64,000 nucleotides of DNA from CAMPJU01 sp036675265. Lineage in GTDB: Bacteria > Pseudomonadota > Gammaproteobacteria > Xanthomonadales > Xanthomonadaceae. Below, in pieces: positions 36,371 to 44,637 of this stretch (position 1 is its first letter; every line of letters begins with the position of its first letter). The stretch spans positions 1-64,000 of the forward strand of contig JAKFFJ010000073.1 of the NCBI GenBank assembly GCA_036675265.1. The letters run 5' to 3'. The notes beneath the pieces are model-generated. The model was given only the letters and a program-made list of their open reading frames with translations. It was not told the DNA's origin and ran no database searches. Made by a program: the position numbers and the translations under genes.

Positions 36371-36691
36371 ATGAACCGCAAGCTCCACAACACCTTCCTC
36401 GGGCTGACCGCGAGCACGGCGATGCTGTCGCTGGCACTGGCCCTGGGCGCGCCCGCGGCGCAGCCCGAGCCGTCTTCCACGCTGGCGTCGGCCATCGAGG
36501 CCGAGGTCCTGGTCGCCCTGGCCGAAGCGGGCATCGAGGTCGAGCACGCGGAGCGCGCCGCCGCCGCCGCGCGCGCGGCCGCCAGCGCCATCGCCGGTGC
36601 CGATGCATCGCCGGGGGACGGCGACGGCGGCCGCCGCCGCAACCGGCACTCGGTGGTCGTTCCCTACTTCTCCTTCGCGCCGAGGGGCTGA
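36371..36691 (+). CDS. small exported protein at the head of the YtrA-type operon
   Basis: 106-residue protein starting MNRKLHNTFLGLTASTAMLS, with a likely signal peptide to about residue 29 (LGAPAAQ). The mature part is a single Ala/Glu-rich helix (EVLVALAEAGIEVEHAERAAAAARAAA), a Gly-Asp linker and a basic then aromatic tail (GGRRRNRHSVVVPYFSFAPRG). No known domain is recognised. CAGGA lies eight bases before the ATG. It is three bases before the regulator gene and directly behind the operon promoter. Function unknown. Confidence 0.7.
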   Translation: MNRKLHNTFLGLTASTAMLSLALALGAPAAQPEPSSTLASAIEAEVLVALAEAGIEVEHAERAAAAARAAASAIAGADASPGDGDGGRRRNRHSVVVPYFSFAPRG

Positions 36692-36694
36692 ACC

Positions 36695-37060
36695 ATGACC
36701 TCGATCGAATGGAGCGACGGCGCTCCCATCTACCGGCAGCTGAAGGAGCGCGTGGTGGCGATGATGCTCGATGGCGAGCTCCGCCCCGGCGACGCCCTGC
36801 CCTCGGTCCGCCAGGTCGCGGCCGAGTACCAGCTCAATCCCATCACCGTCTCGCGCGCCTACCAGGAACTGGCGGACGAGGCACTCGTCGAAAAACGCAG
36901 GGGACTTGGCATGTTCGTCACGGAAGGTGCATCCGAAAAACTGCTCGCCAGCGAGCGGGAGCGTTTCCTCAATGAAGAGTGGCCGCTGGTGCTCGAGCGC
37001 ATCTCGCGCCTGGGACTGACGACCGAACAGCTCCTGCGGCGCAACGGGGGTGGCAAGTGA
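36695..37060 (+). CDS. GntR family regulator, YtrA subfamily (HpaR1-like)
   Basis: 121-residue transcription factor. An N-terminal winged helix (APIYRQLKERVVAMMLDGELRPGDALPSVRQVA and NPITVSRAYQELADEALVEKRRGLGMFV) is followed by only a short helical tail, the pattern of the YtrA subfamily. In Xanthomonas the equivalent protein HpaR1 represses its own operon and affects virulence. Here it overlaps the ABC ATPase gene (GTGA), and the inverted repeats at the promoter are the candidate sites. The ligand, if any, is unknown. Confidence 0.92.
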   Translation: MTSIEWSDGAPIYRQLKERVVAMMLDGELRPGDALPSVRQVAAEYQLNPITVSRAYQELADEALVEKRRGLGMFVTEGASEKLLASERERFLNEEWPLVLERISRLGLTTEQLLRRNGGGK

Positions 37061-37944
37061 GCGCCGCCATCGACACCCGCGCGGCGCAACCCGTCGTCAG
37101 TGCGCGTGGCCTGCGCAAGGCCTACAAGAACAAGGTCGCGCTGGACGGCACCTCGTTCTCCATCGCGCCCGGCCGCATCGTGGGGCTCATCGGTCCGAAC
37201 GGGGCCGGCAAGACCACCGCGCTCAAGGCGATCCTCGGCCTGATCCCGTTCGAGGGCGAACTGCGCGTGCTTGGCCGCGACCCGCGGACCGAACGCGACG
37301 ACCTGATGAACGACGTGTGCTTCATCGCGGACGTGGCGGTGCTGCCGCGCTGGATGCGCGTGTCGGAGGCGATCGAATTCGTCGCGGGCGTGCATCCCCG
37401 CTTCGACCGCGCCCGCTGCGAACGCTTCCTGCAGGGCACGCAGCTCAAGCCCCGGATGAAGGTGCGCGAGTTGTCCAAGGGCATGATCGTGCAGCTGCAC
37501 CTGGCCCTGGTGATGGCGATCGACGCCCGCCTGCTGGTCCTGGACGAACCCACGCTCGGCCTCGACATCCTCTACCGCAAGCAGTTCTACCAGCGCCTGC
37601 TGGAGGATTACTTCGACGAGGACAAGACCATCCTGGTCACCACGCACCAGGTGGAGGAGATCGAGCACATCCTCACCGACGTCATGTTCATCCGCGACGG
37701 CAAGGTGGTCCTCGATGCGCCCATGGAGGAAGTGGGCGAGCGTTTCGTGGAACTGTTCGCCCCCGCCGACCGCGCCGCCGAAGCGCGCGCGCTCAACCCG
37801 ATCGACGAGCGCGCCCTGCCCTTCGGCAAGACCGTGATGCTGTTCGACGGCGTGCCGCGCACGCGGCTCGCCGAACTGGGCGAGACCAGGATCCCGGGCC
37901 TCGCCGACCTGTTCGTCGCCACCATGAAAGGAACCTACGCATGA
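37057..37944 (+). CDS. ABC transporter ATP-binding protein (YtrB-like)
   Basis: 295-residue ATPase of an export-type ABC transporter. Walker A is GPNGAGKTTALK, the Walker B region is ARLLVLDEPTLGLD and the H-loop is ILVTTHQVEEIEH. The signature helix reads ELSKGMIVQLHLAL in place of LSGGQ, a deviation also seen in related YtrB-type ATPases. The C-terminal 75 residues form an accessory domain. GTG start at 37057 overlaps the regulator stop; the stop overlaps the permease start with AAAGGA ahead of it. Confidence 0.92.
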   Translation: MSAAIDTRAAQPVVSARGLRKAYKNKVALDGTSFSIAPGRIVGLIGPNGAGKTTALKAILGLIPFEGELRVLGRDPRTERDDLMNDVCFIADVAVLPRWMRVSEAIEFVAGVHPRFDRARCERFLQGTQLKPRMKVRELSKGMIVQLHLALVMAIDARLLVLDEPTLGLDILYRKQFYQRLLEDYFDEDKTILVTTHQVEEIEHILTDVMFIRDGKVVLDAPMEEVGERFVELFAPADRAAEARALNPIDERALPFGKTVMLFDGVPRTRLAELGETRIPGLADLFVATMKGTYA

Positions 37945-38987
37945 ACGCCGCCGCCGATTCCACCCTGCCGGCCTCGCCGCGCGCGATGGCGACGCCGCAT
38001 CCCACCCACAAGTTCCGGCTGCTCCTGCGCCGCGAATTCTGGGAACACAAGGGCGGCTTCCTCTGGGCGCCGCTGGTCGCCGGCGCGATCTCCCTGTTGC
38101 TGACGATCATGGCGATCGTCATCGGCGAGGTGGCGGCACGCAAGGCCATCGCCGACGGCGAGTTCGACGGCGAAGTCATGATCAACGGCCTCGACCTGGG
38201 CTACCTGACGGAAAAGCTGGGGCCGGACGAGTTCCGCGAGCTGAGCCAGGGCATCGACATCGCCCTGTACATGGCCTCGGGCTGGCCGCTGATCGTGCTC
38301 GGCTTCGTGGTGTTCTTCTACTGCCTGGGTGCGCTCTACGACGAGCGCAAGGATCGCAGCGTGCTGTTCTGGAAGTCGCTGCCGGTCTCGGACCGCGACA
38401 CCGTGCTGTCGAAGGCCGCCAGCGCCCTGGTCGTCGCGCCGCTGATCGCGATCGCCGCCTCGCTGGCGACGATGACCGGGTTCCTGGTGGTGCTCAGCGT
38501 CCTGGTGCTCGCCCACGGCGGCAACCCGTACGTGCTGCTCTGGGGTCCCGGCAATCCGCTCGACATCGTCGCCAGCTACGCGGTGGCCATCCCGGTGTAC
38601 GCGCTCTGGGCGCTGCCGACCGTCGGCTGGCTGCTGTTGTGCTCGGCCTGGTCGCGCAGCAAGCCGTTCCTGTGGGCGGTGATGCTGCCGGTATTCGCGG
38701 GCATCTTCCTGAGCTGGTTCGACCTGATGCCCTTCCTCGACCTCGACTCGTCGTGGTTCTGGGCGCACATCGTGGCCCGCGTGCTGCTCGGCACCTTCCC
38801 GGCGATGGACCTGGTATACCGCGACGGCTTCGGCCGGCACGACAGCCCCGAAGGCCTGCTCACCGACCTGTCGGCCGTCAATACGCTTGACAGCCTGGCG
38901 ATGCCCGAACTGTGGATCGGCGCGCTCGCCGGTGCAGTGATGATCCTTGGTGCAATCCGGCTTCGCCGGTGGAGGGATGAAGGTTGA
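37941..38987 (+). CDS. ABC transporter permease
   Basis: 348-residue inner-membrane protein with about six membrane segments (first at about 42-62, AGAISLLLTIMAIVI; others at about 110-135, 155-185, 205-230, 238-262 and 322-340). A large periplasmic loop follows the first segment. LYDERKDRSVLFWKSLPVSDRDTVLSK is the cytoplasmic coupling region typical of ABC-2 permeases. It pairs with the preceding ATPase. Substrate unknown. Its TGA overlaps the TTG start of the next gene. Confidence 0.9.
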   Translation: MNAAADSTLPASPRAMATPHPTHKFRLLLRREFWEHKGGFLWAPLVAGAISLLLTIMAIVIGEVAARKAIADGEFDGEVMINGLDLGYLTEKLGPDEFRELSQGIDIALYMASGWPLIVLGFVVFFYCLGALYDERKDRSVLFWKSLPVSDRDTVLSKAASALVVAPLIAIAASLATMTGFLVVLSVLVLAHGGNPYVLLWGPGNPLDIVASYAVAIPVYALWALPTVGWLLLCSAWSRSKPFLWAVMLPVFAGIFLSWFDLMPFLDLDSSWFWAHIVARVLLGTFPAMDLVYRDGFGRHDSPEGLLTDLSAVNTLDSLAMPELWIGALAGAVMILGAIRLRRWRDEG

Positions 38988-39823
38988 ACACGCAACGCCT
39001 CGCCATTGCCGCGGCGCTCGCCGCGGCCACGCTCCTCCCGCCCACCGCCAACGCCAGCGATTGCGCCGACGTCCGCAACATCGACATGGCGCTCGACCTG
39101 GCCGGGGCCCGCGCGGTCCGCTTCGAGGTCAACGCGCACGACCTGGAGGTGCTCACGGCGCAGGCAGGCGCCGCGACACTCAAGGGACGGGCGTGCGCAT
39201 CCAGCGAGTCCGCGCTCGAAGGGCTGCGGGTGACGCAGGCGCGCCGCGGCGACACCCTGGTGGTGCGCCTGGAAAGCGAAGGCAACGGCAGCTGGAACCT
39301 GTTCGGCACGCGTTACGCCCGGCTCGACGTCACTGCAACGTTGCCCCGCGGCCTCGCGGTGCAGGTCGAGGTCGGTTCCGGCGACGCGGTGGTCAGCGGC
39401 GTGGCGTCGCTGGACGCCAGCGTCGGGTCCGGCGACCTGCAGGCCAGCGACATCGCGGGCCGGGTCGACCTCGGCGTCGGTTCCGGCGACGTCCAGCTCG
39501 AGGACATCGGCGCGCTGCGCGTGGATTCGATCGGCTCCGGCGACGTCACCGCCGCCCGCATCAAGGGGGGCGCCACTGTCGGCAGCATCGGCTCGGGCGA
39601 CTTCGACGTATACGGTGCCGGTGGCGACATCGAGGTCGGCTCGGTCGGCTCCGGCGACGCGGGCATGCGCAACATCGCCGGCAGCGTGCGCGTGGGTGCC
39701 GTCGGCTCCGGCGACATCGAGGCGACCGGCGTGCGCGGCGACCTGGTCGTGCGCGGCGTCGGCAGCGGCAGCGTCGAGCACCGCGGCGTCGCCGGCCGCA
39801 TCGACCTGCCGGCGGGCGACTGA
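38984..39823 (+). CDS. exported beta-helix protein with GSGD repeats (GIN/DUF2807-like)
   Basis: 279 residues from a TTG at 38984, chosen because GGAGGG lies seven bases upstream and no ATG fits. A signal peptide ends near residue 24 (ANAS). From residue 131 the motif GSGD recurs at 131, 148, 166, 184, 203, 222 and 241, with GSGS at 260, a spacing of 17-19 residues that fits one turn of a right-handed beta-helix. This is the pattern of putative auto-transporter adhesin head (GIN) domains. Likely periplasmic or surface located; role in the transporter operon is unknown. Confidence 0.88.
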   Translation: MNTQRLAIAAALAAATLLPPTANASDCADVRNIDMALDLAGARAVRFEVNAHDLEVLTAQAGAATLKGRACASSESALEGLRVTQARRGDTLVVRLESEGNGSWNLFGTRYARLDVTATLPRGLAVQVEVGSGDAVVSGVASLDASVGSGDLQASDIAGRVDLGVGSGDVQLEDIGALRVDSIGSGDVTAARIKGGATVGSIGSGDFDVYGAGGDIEVGSVGSGDAGMRNIAGSVRVGAVGSGDIEATGVRGDLVVRGVGSGSVEHRGVAGRIDLPAGD

Positions 39824-39866
39824 TCCCCGGCCATTCCTCCCCGCATCCGATTCCATGAGGCGCGAC

Positions 39867-40505
39867 ATGAAACGACAGCAACGCACCGCCTTCCTCCTGC
39901 TCGCCTGCTGCCTGCCCCTGGCGGCCTGCGGTGGCACGCCTGCCGATGACGCCGCACGCGAAGCCGAACAGGCCGGGGCGATCCTCGGCATCGAGATGGC
40001 CGAGATCGAGCGCGAGGTCCGCGACAGCCTCGCCACGGAAAACATCGACTTCGGCGGCGAGCACCATCCCGGCGGCGACGGGAACGACGCCAGCGACGCG
40101 GAAATCACGCCCGAGGGCGACCTGCTGATCGACGGCAAGCGCATCGAGGTCGACGCGGAAGAGCGGGCCCTGCTGCTCGCCTACCGCCAGCAGGTCTCCG
40201 AGGTCGCCCTGGCCGGCGCGCGCATCGGCCTGCAGGGCGCCGCGCTGGCGAAGACGGCGATGGGCGAAGCGTTCCGGGGCGTGCTGTCCGGCAACACCGA
40301 CGACATCGAGGCGAAGATCGAGGCCGAAGCCGACAAGATCCGCCTCCAGGCCGGCGAGCTGTGCGCCCGCCTCGACCCGCTGCTCGAGACGCAGGACGCC
40401 CTGGCGGCCTCGATCCCCGAGCTGGCGCCCTACGCGACGATGGACGAGGGCGACATCGACGAATGCGTCGAGGACGCCGCCGAAGGCAAGGTCGACAACC
40501 GGTAG
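39867..40505 (+). CDS. DUF2884 (YggN-like) lipoprotein
   Basis: 212-residue protein with a lipoprotein signal ending in LPLAAC (Cys20). The segment EITPEGDLLIDGKRIEVDAEERALLLAYRQ is the hallmark of the DUF2884 family. A long helix follows and the C-terminus is acidic with two further Cys (GELCARL, DIDECVED), which could form a disulfide. GAGG lies six bases before the ATG at 39867. Last gene of the YtrA-type operon, 43 bases after the GIN gene, and convergent with fumC ten bases away. Function unknown. Confidence 0.85.
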   Translation: MKRQQRTAFLLLACCLPLAACGGTPADDAAREAEQAGAILGIEMAEIEREVRDSLATENIDFGGEHHPGGDGNDASDAEITPEGDLLIDGKRIEVDAEERALLLAYRQQVSEVALAGARIGLQGAALAKTAMGEAFRGVLSGNTDDIEAKIEAEADKIRLQAGELCARLDPLLETQDALAASIPELAPYATMDEGDIDECVEDAAEGKVDNR

Positions 40506-40515
40506 CGGCCGGCTG

Positions 40516-41955
40516 TCACCCGGCGATCCCGCCGCGCGTGAGCGTGGCGGGATCCAGCAAGCGCTTCAACGCCGCTTCCGGCATGCCCGTGGCCTCGCGG
40601 GCCACCTCCAGGATCGGACGTCCCTCGCGATAGGCCTGCTTGGCGATCGCCGCGGCCTTTTCGTAGCCGATCACCGGGTTGAGCGCCGTCACCAGGATCG
40701 GGTTGCGGTCCACCGCCGCCGCGACGGTGTCGCGGCGCACCTGCATGCCGTCGATCGTCGTGTCCGCCAGCAGCCGCATCGCGTTCGCCATGAGGCCGGC
40801 CTGCTGCAGCAGGTCGTGCGCCACCAGCGGCAGCATCACGTTGAGCTGGAAGTTGCCCGAGGCACCGGCGACGGTGATTGCCGCATGGTGGCCCATCACC
40901 TGCGCGCACACCATGCAGGTCGCCTCGGGGATCACCGGGTTGACCTTGCCGGGCATGATCGAACTGCCCGGTTGCAACGCCGGCAGTTCCACCTCGCCCA
41001 GCCCCGCCAGGGGTCCCGAGTTCATCCACCGCAGGTCGTTGGCGATCTTCGTCAGCGCGACGGCCAGCACGTTGAACTGGCCGGAGAGCTCGACGGCGTC
41101 GTCCTGCGATGCCAGGCCTTCGAAGCGGTTGGCGGCCGATTCGAACCGGGTGCCGGCCAGCCGCGACAACGCGCGGGCCATGGCCGTGCCGAACCGTGGG
41201 TCCGCGTTGATGCCGGTGCCGATCGCGGTGCCGCCGATCGGCAACCGGCGCACGCGCGCCAGCGTGTCGGTGATGCGCGCCTCCGCCGAACGCAACTGCG
41301 CCGACCATGCGCCAAGCTCCTGCCCGAAAGTCAACGGCATCGCGTCCATCAAGTGGGTGCGCCCGGTCTTGACCACCTTGCCCAGCGCACGCGCCTTGCG
41401 GTCGATCGTGCGCCGCAGGTGCACCAGGGCCGGCAGCAGGTCCTCGACCACCGCGAGCTGCGCGGACACGCGGATCGCGGTCGGCACCACGTCGTTCGAG
41501 CTCTGCCCGAGGTTGACGTCGTCGTTCGGGTGGATCGCGCGCGACTTGCGGCTTCCGCGGGCCGCACGCGTGGCGAGCGTCGCGATCACCTCGTTGGCAT
41601 TCATGTTGCTCGACGTGCCCGAGCCGGTCTGGAACACGTCCAGCGGGAAATGGGCGTCGTGTTCGCCGCCCGCCACTTCCAGCGCCGCCCTGCGGATCGC
41701 CGTGGCGCGCGCCTTCGGCAGCAGGCCCAGGTCCGCGTTGACCTGCGCGGCGGCGGCCTTGACCAGGCCCAGCGCCCGGATGAAGCCGCGCGGCATCGGC
41801 TGGCCGGAGATGGTGAAGTTCTGCAACGCGCGCTGGGTCTGGGCGCCCCACAGCGCGCCCGAGGGCACCCGCAGCCGGCCCATGCTGTCGTGCTCGATGC
41901 GGAAGCGCTCGGTGCTGGGGGTCTTGTCGGGGCGCCGCCCGGGTGCCTTGGCCAT
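40516..41955 (-). CDS. fumC: class II fumarate hydratase
   Basis: Iron-independent fumarase converting fumarate to malate in the TCA cycle. The 479-residue protein has GSGTSSNMNANEVIA, the NLGQSSNDVVPTAIRVS segment, KTGRTHLMDAMPLTFGQE and the superfamily signature GSSIMPGKVNP with the catalytic serine. The ATG at 41955 was chosen since FRIEHDSMGRLRVP begins shortly after, as in other FumC proteins; upstream in-frame residues look unrelated. It is divergent from purB, another member of the same superfamily, with a 92-base gap. Confidence 0.95.
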   Translation of the reverse strand: MAKAPGRRPDKTPSTERFRIEHDSMGRLRVPSGALWGAQTQRALQNFTISGQPMPRGFIRALGLVKAAAAQVNADLGLLPKARATAIRRAALEVAGGEHDAHFPLDVFQTGSGTSSNMNANEVIATLATRAARGSRKSRAIHPNDDVNLGQSSNDVVPTAIRVSAQLAVVEDLLPALVHLRRTIDRKARALGKVVKTGRTHLMDAMPLTFGQELGAWSAQLRSAEARITDTLARVRRLPIGGTAIGTGINADPRFGTAMARALSRLAGTRFESAANRFEGLASQDDAVELSGQFNVLAVALTKIANDLRWMNSGPLAGLGEVELPALQPGSSIMPGKVNPVIPEATCMVCAQVMGHHAAITVAGASGNFQLNVMLPLVAHDLLQQAGLMANAMRLLADTTIDGMQVRRDTVAAAVDRNPILVTALNPVIGYEKAAAIAKQAYREGRPILEVAREATGMPEAALKRLLDPATLTRGGIAG

Positions 41956-42047
41956 TGCCGTCCTCGTGCGTGCCTGCCTGCGGGCGAGGATAACCTTCCG
42001 TCGACGGCAGTCTAGAATCGTCGCGGTCCCCGCCAGTCGCGACCGCC

Positions 42048-43415
42048 ATGCCACACGCCCAGCTTCTCGCCCTGTCCCCGCTCGACGGTCGCTACGCCGC
42101 CCGGGTCGAGGCGCTGCGGCCGGTCTTCTCCGAGTACGGGCTGGTCCGCGCCCGCGTGCGGGTGGAGGTCGAGTGGCTGCTGGCGCTCGCGGCCGAGCCC
42201 GGCATCGTGGAACTGGCCCCCTTCCCGGCTGGCGCGGCGTCGCGGCTGCGCGCGCTCGCCGACGGGTTCTCGCCGGAGGACGCCGCGCGCGTGAAGGCGA
42301 TCGAGGGCACGACCAACCACGACGTCAAGGCGGTCGAGTACTTCATCAAGGAACGGCTGGAGGGCGACCCCGCGCTCGCGCCGGCGCTGGAGTTCGTGCA
42401 TTTCGCGTGCACCAGCGAGGACATCAACAACCTGGCGTACGGCCTGATGCTGGCCGAGGCACGCGAGGCCGTGCTGCTGCCCGCGCTGGACGGGATCATC
42501 GACAGCCTGCGTGCGCTCGCCCGCGCACAGGCCGCGCAGCCGATGCTCTCGCGTACGCACGGCCAGACCGCCTCGCCCACCACCCTGGGCAAGGAAATCG
42601 CCAACGTCGTCGCGCGGCTCGAGCGCCAGCGCACGCAACTGGCGGCCGTCGAACTCACGGGCAAGGCCAATGGCGCGGTCGGCAACTACAACGCGCACGT
42701 GGCGGCCTATCCCGGCGTCGACTGGCCGGCCTTCGCCAGGCGCTTCGTCGAAGGGCTGGGGCTGGTGTTCAACCCGTACACGACGCAGATCGAGCCGCAC
42801 GACTGCATCGCGGAGATCAGCGACGCGGCGCGGCGCGCGAACACGATCCTGGTGGACCTGTGCCGCGACACCTGGGGTTACATCTCGCTCGGCTACTTCC
42901 GCCAGAAGCTCAAGGAAGGCGAAGTCGGCAGCAGCACGATGCCGCACAAGGTCAACCCGATCGACTTCGAGAACGCCGAAGGGAACCTCGGCATCGCCAA
43001 TGCGCTGTTCGGCCATTTCTCCGAGAAATTGCCGATCAGCCGCTGGCAGCGCGACCTCACCGATTCCACCGTGCTGCGCGCGCTCGGCACCGCATTCGGG
43101 CATACGCTGGTCGGGCTGGATTCGGTGGCCAAGGGGTTGGGAAAACTCACGGTCGCGCCGGAGCGGCTCGACGCCGACCTCGATGCCGCCTGGGAAGTAC
43201 TGGCCGAAGCCGTGCAGACCGTGATGCGCCGGCACGGCCTGCCGAACCCCTACGAGCAGCTCAAGGCGTTGACGCGCGGACAGGGGATCACCGCCGAATC
43301 GATGCGCGCGTTCATCGGCGGGCTCGACCTGCCGGCCGCCGAGCGCGACCGCCTGCTCGCGATGACGCCGGCGAGCTACACGGGCCTCGCGGCGCGACTG
43401 GCCGGCGAGGCCTGA
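42048..43415 (+). CDS. purB: adenylosuccinate lyase
   Basis: Cleaves fumarate from SAICAR and adenylosuccinate in purine synthesis. The 455-residue protein starts LLALSPLDGRYAARV like gammaproteobacterial PurB and contains TNHDVKAVEYFIKE, FVHFACTSEDINNLAYG, SRTHGQTASPTTLGKE and the signature SSTMPHKVNPIDFENAEGN. The TAGAAT at 42013-42018 is a possible -10 in the gap to fumC; no clear -35 is seen. The next gene starts one base after its stop. Confidence 0.96.
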   Translation: MPHAQLLALSPLDGRYAARVEALRPVFSEYGLVRARVRVEVEWLLALAAEPGIVELAPFPAGAASRLRALADGFSPEDAARVKAIEGTTNHDVKAVEYFIKERLEGDPALAPALEFVHFACTSEDINNLAYGLMLAEAREAVLLPALDGIIDSLRALARAQAAQPMLSRTHGQTASPTTLGKEIANVVARLERQRTQLAAVELTGKANGAVGNYNAHVAAYPGVDWPAFARRFVEGLGLVFNPYTTQIEPHDCIAEISDAARRANTILVDLCRDTWGYISLGYFRQKLKEGEVGSSTMPHKVNPIDFENAEGNLGIANALFGHFSEKLPISRWQRDLTDSTVLRALGTAFGHTLVGLDSVAKGLGKLTVAPERLDADLDAAWEVLAEAVQTVMRRHGLPNPYEQLKALTRGQGITAESMRAFIGGLDLPAAERDRLLAMTPASYTGLAARLAGEA

Positions 43416-43416
43416 G

Positions 43417-44637
43417 GTGGCCGCGCGCCCGCGCCGCGCGCGCAAGGCCGCGCCCCCGATCGAGGTGGACGGCACCGCCATGCCCCCGCTGGGGATGGCA
43501 CCGGAGGCCTTCCTGCGCGACTACTGGCAGAAGCATCCCGTGCTGGTGCGCAACGCCTTCCCCGGGTTCGAATCGCCGATCACCCCGGAGGACCTGGCGG
43601 GCCTGGCCTGCGAGGACGGCACTTTGTCGCGCCTGGTCGCGCACGATCCGGCGACCGACGCATGGATGGTGCGCCACGGTCCGTTTCCGGAGGACCTGTT
43701 CCCCGGCCTGCCGACGCACGACTGGACGCTGCTGGTCCAGGACGTGGACAAGTGGGATGCCGATGTCGCCGCGGTGATCGACGCGTTCGCGTTCCTGCCG
43801 CGCTGGCGGATCGACGACGTCATGGTGTCGTTCGCCGCGCCGGGCGGCTCGGTGGGCGCGCACGTGGACCAGTACGACGTGTTCCTGCTGCAGGCGCACG
43901 GACGGCGGCGCTGGCAGGTCGACACGCGTCCCGGCGCCTCGCTGGACTTCCGCAATGACGTCGAATTGCGCCTGCTGCGCAACTTCGAGCCGGACCACGA
44001 CTGGATCCTGGGCCCAGGCGACATGCTGTACCTCCCGCCCGGCGTGCCGCACCACGGGGTCGCGGAGGACGCCTGCCTCACCTTCTCGGTCGGCATGCGC
44101 GCGCCGGCCGCCGCGGAACTGCTGGGCGATTTCGTCGACACCCTGGCGGCCGACGCCGACGAGTCGCTGCGTTACCGCGATCCGGACCTGGCGCCCGCGG
44201 GCGACCCGAACGAGATCGACGCCGCGGCGATGGCGCGCGTGGTCGAGGCGCTGAACACGTTGCGGATGAACGATCCGGAGCGCCTCGCCGACTGGTTCGG
44301 CCGGTTCATCAGCGCGTACCGCAATGGCGGTGGCGTCGCGCCGGCGCCCGGGCTGCCCTCGCGCATCGAGTTCGAATGGGACCTGGCCCAGGGCGCGCAG
44401 CTGCACCGGCATCCGTTCTCGCGCATGGCCTGGCGACGGGCCGGCCGCGGGGGTGCGCTGTTCGCCAACGGCGAGTCATGGCCGCTTCCCGCGCGCGATG
44501 CGCAGCGACTCGCCGGCGCGCGCAGCATCGACGAGCGGGTCTATGCGTCCCTGTCCGAAGCCGGGCGCGACCGCGCCTACGCCCTGCTCGAGGCGGGCCA
44601 CTACCTGCTCCAGCGCACCGGCGACGAAGACGAATGA
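43417..44637 (+). CDS. ribosomal protein uL16 arginine hydroxylase (RoxA/YcfD-like, JmjC cupin)
   Basis: 2-oxoglutarate- and Fe(II)-dependent oxygenase of the cupin_4/JmjC type; E. coli RoxA (YcfD) hydroxylates an arginine of L16. The 406-residue protein has GMAPEAFLRDYWQKHPVLVRNAF, the metal motif HVDQYDVFLLQ (His and Asp) and the distal histidine in YLPPGVPHHGVA, then the C-terminal winged-helix region. The GTG start lies one base after purB; an internal ATG at 43480 is possible. It overlaps the GNAT gene by four bases. The substrate is inferred from family. Confidence 0.9.
   Translation: MAARPRRARKAAPPIEVDGTAMPPLGMAPEAFLRDYWQKHPVLVRNAFPGFESPITPEDLAGLACEDGTLSRLVAHDPATDAWMVRHGPFPEDLFPGLPTHDWTLLVQDVDKWDADVAAVIDAFAFLPRWRIDDVMVSFAAPGGSVGAHVDQYDVFLLQAHGRRRWQVDTRPGASLDFRNDVELRLLRNFEPDHDWILGPGDMLYLPPGVPHHGVAEDACLTFSVGMRAPAAAELLGDFVDTLAADADESLRYRDPDLAPAGDPNEIDAAAMARVVEALNTLRMNDPERLADWFGRFISAYRNGGGVAPAPGLPSRIEFEWDLAQGAQLHRHPFSRMAWRRAGRGGALFANGESWPLPARDAQRLAGARSIDERVYASLSEAGRDRAYALLEAGHYLLQRTGDEDE

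Noticed and set aside
39374..39773. CRISPR-like or tandem DNA repeat around ggctccggcgac
   Set aside because: The DNA periodicity follows the GSGD protein repeat; there are no spacer-repeat units of constant length.
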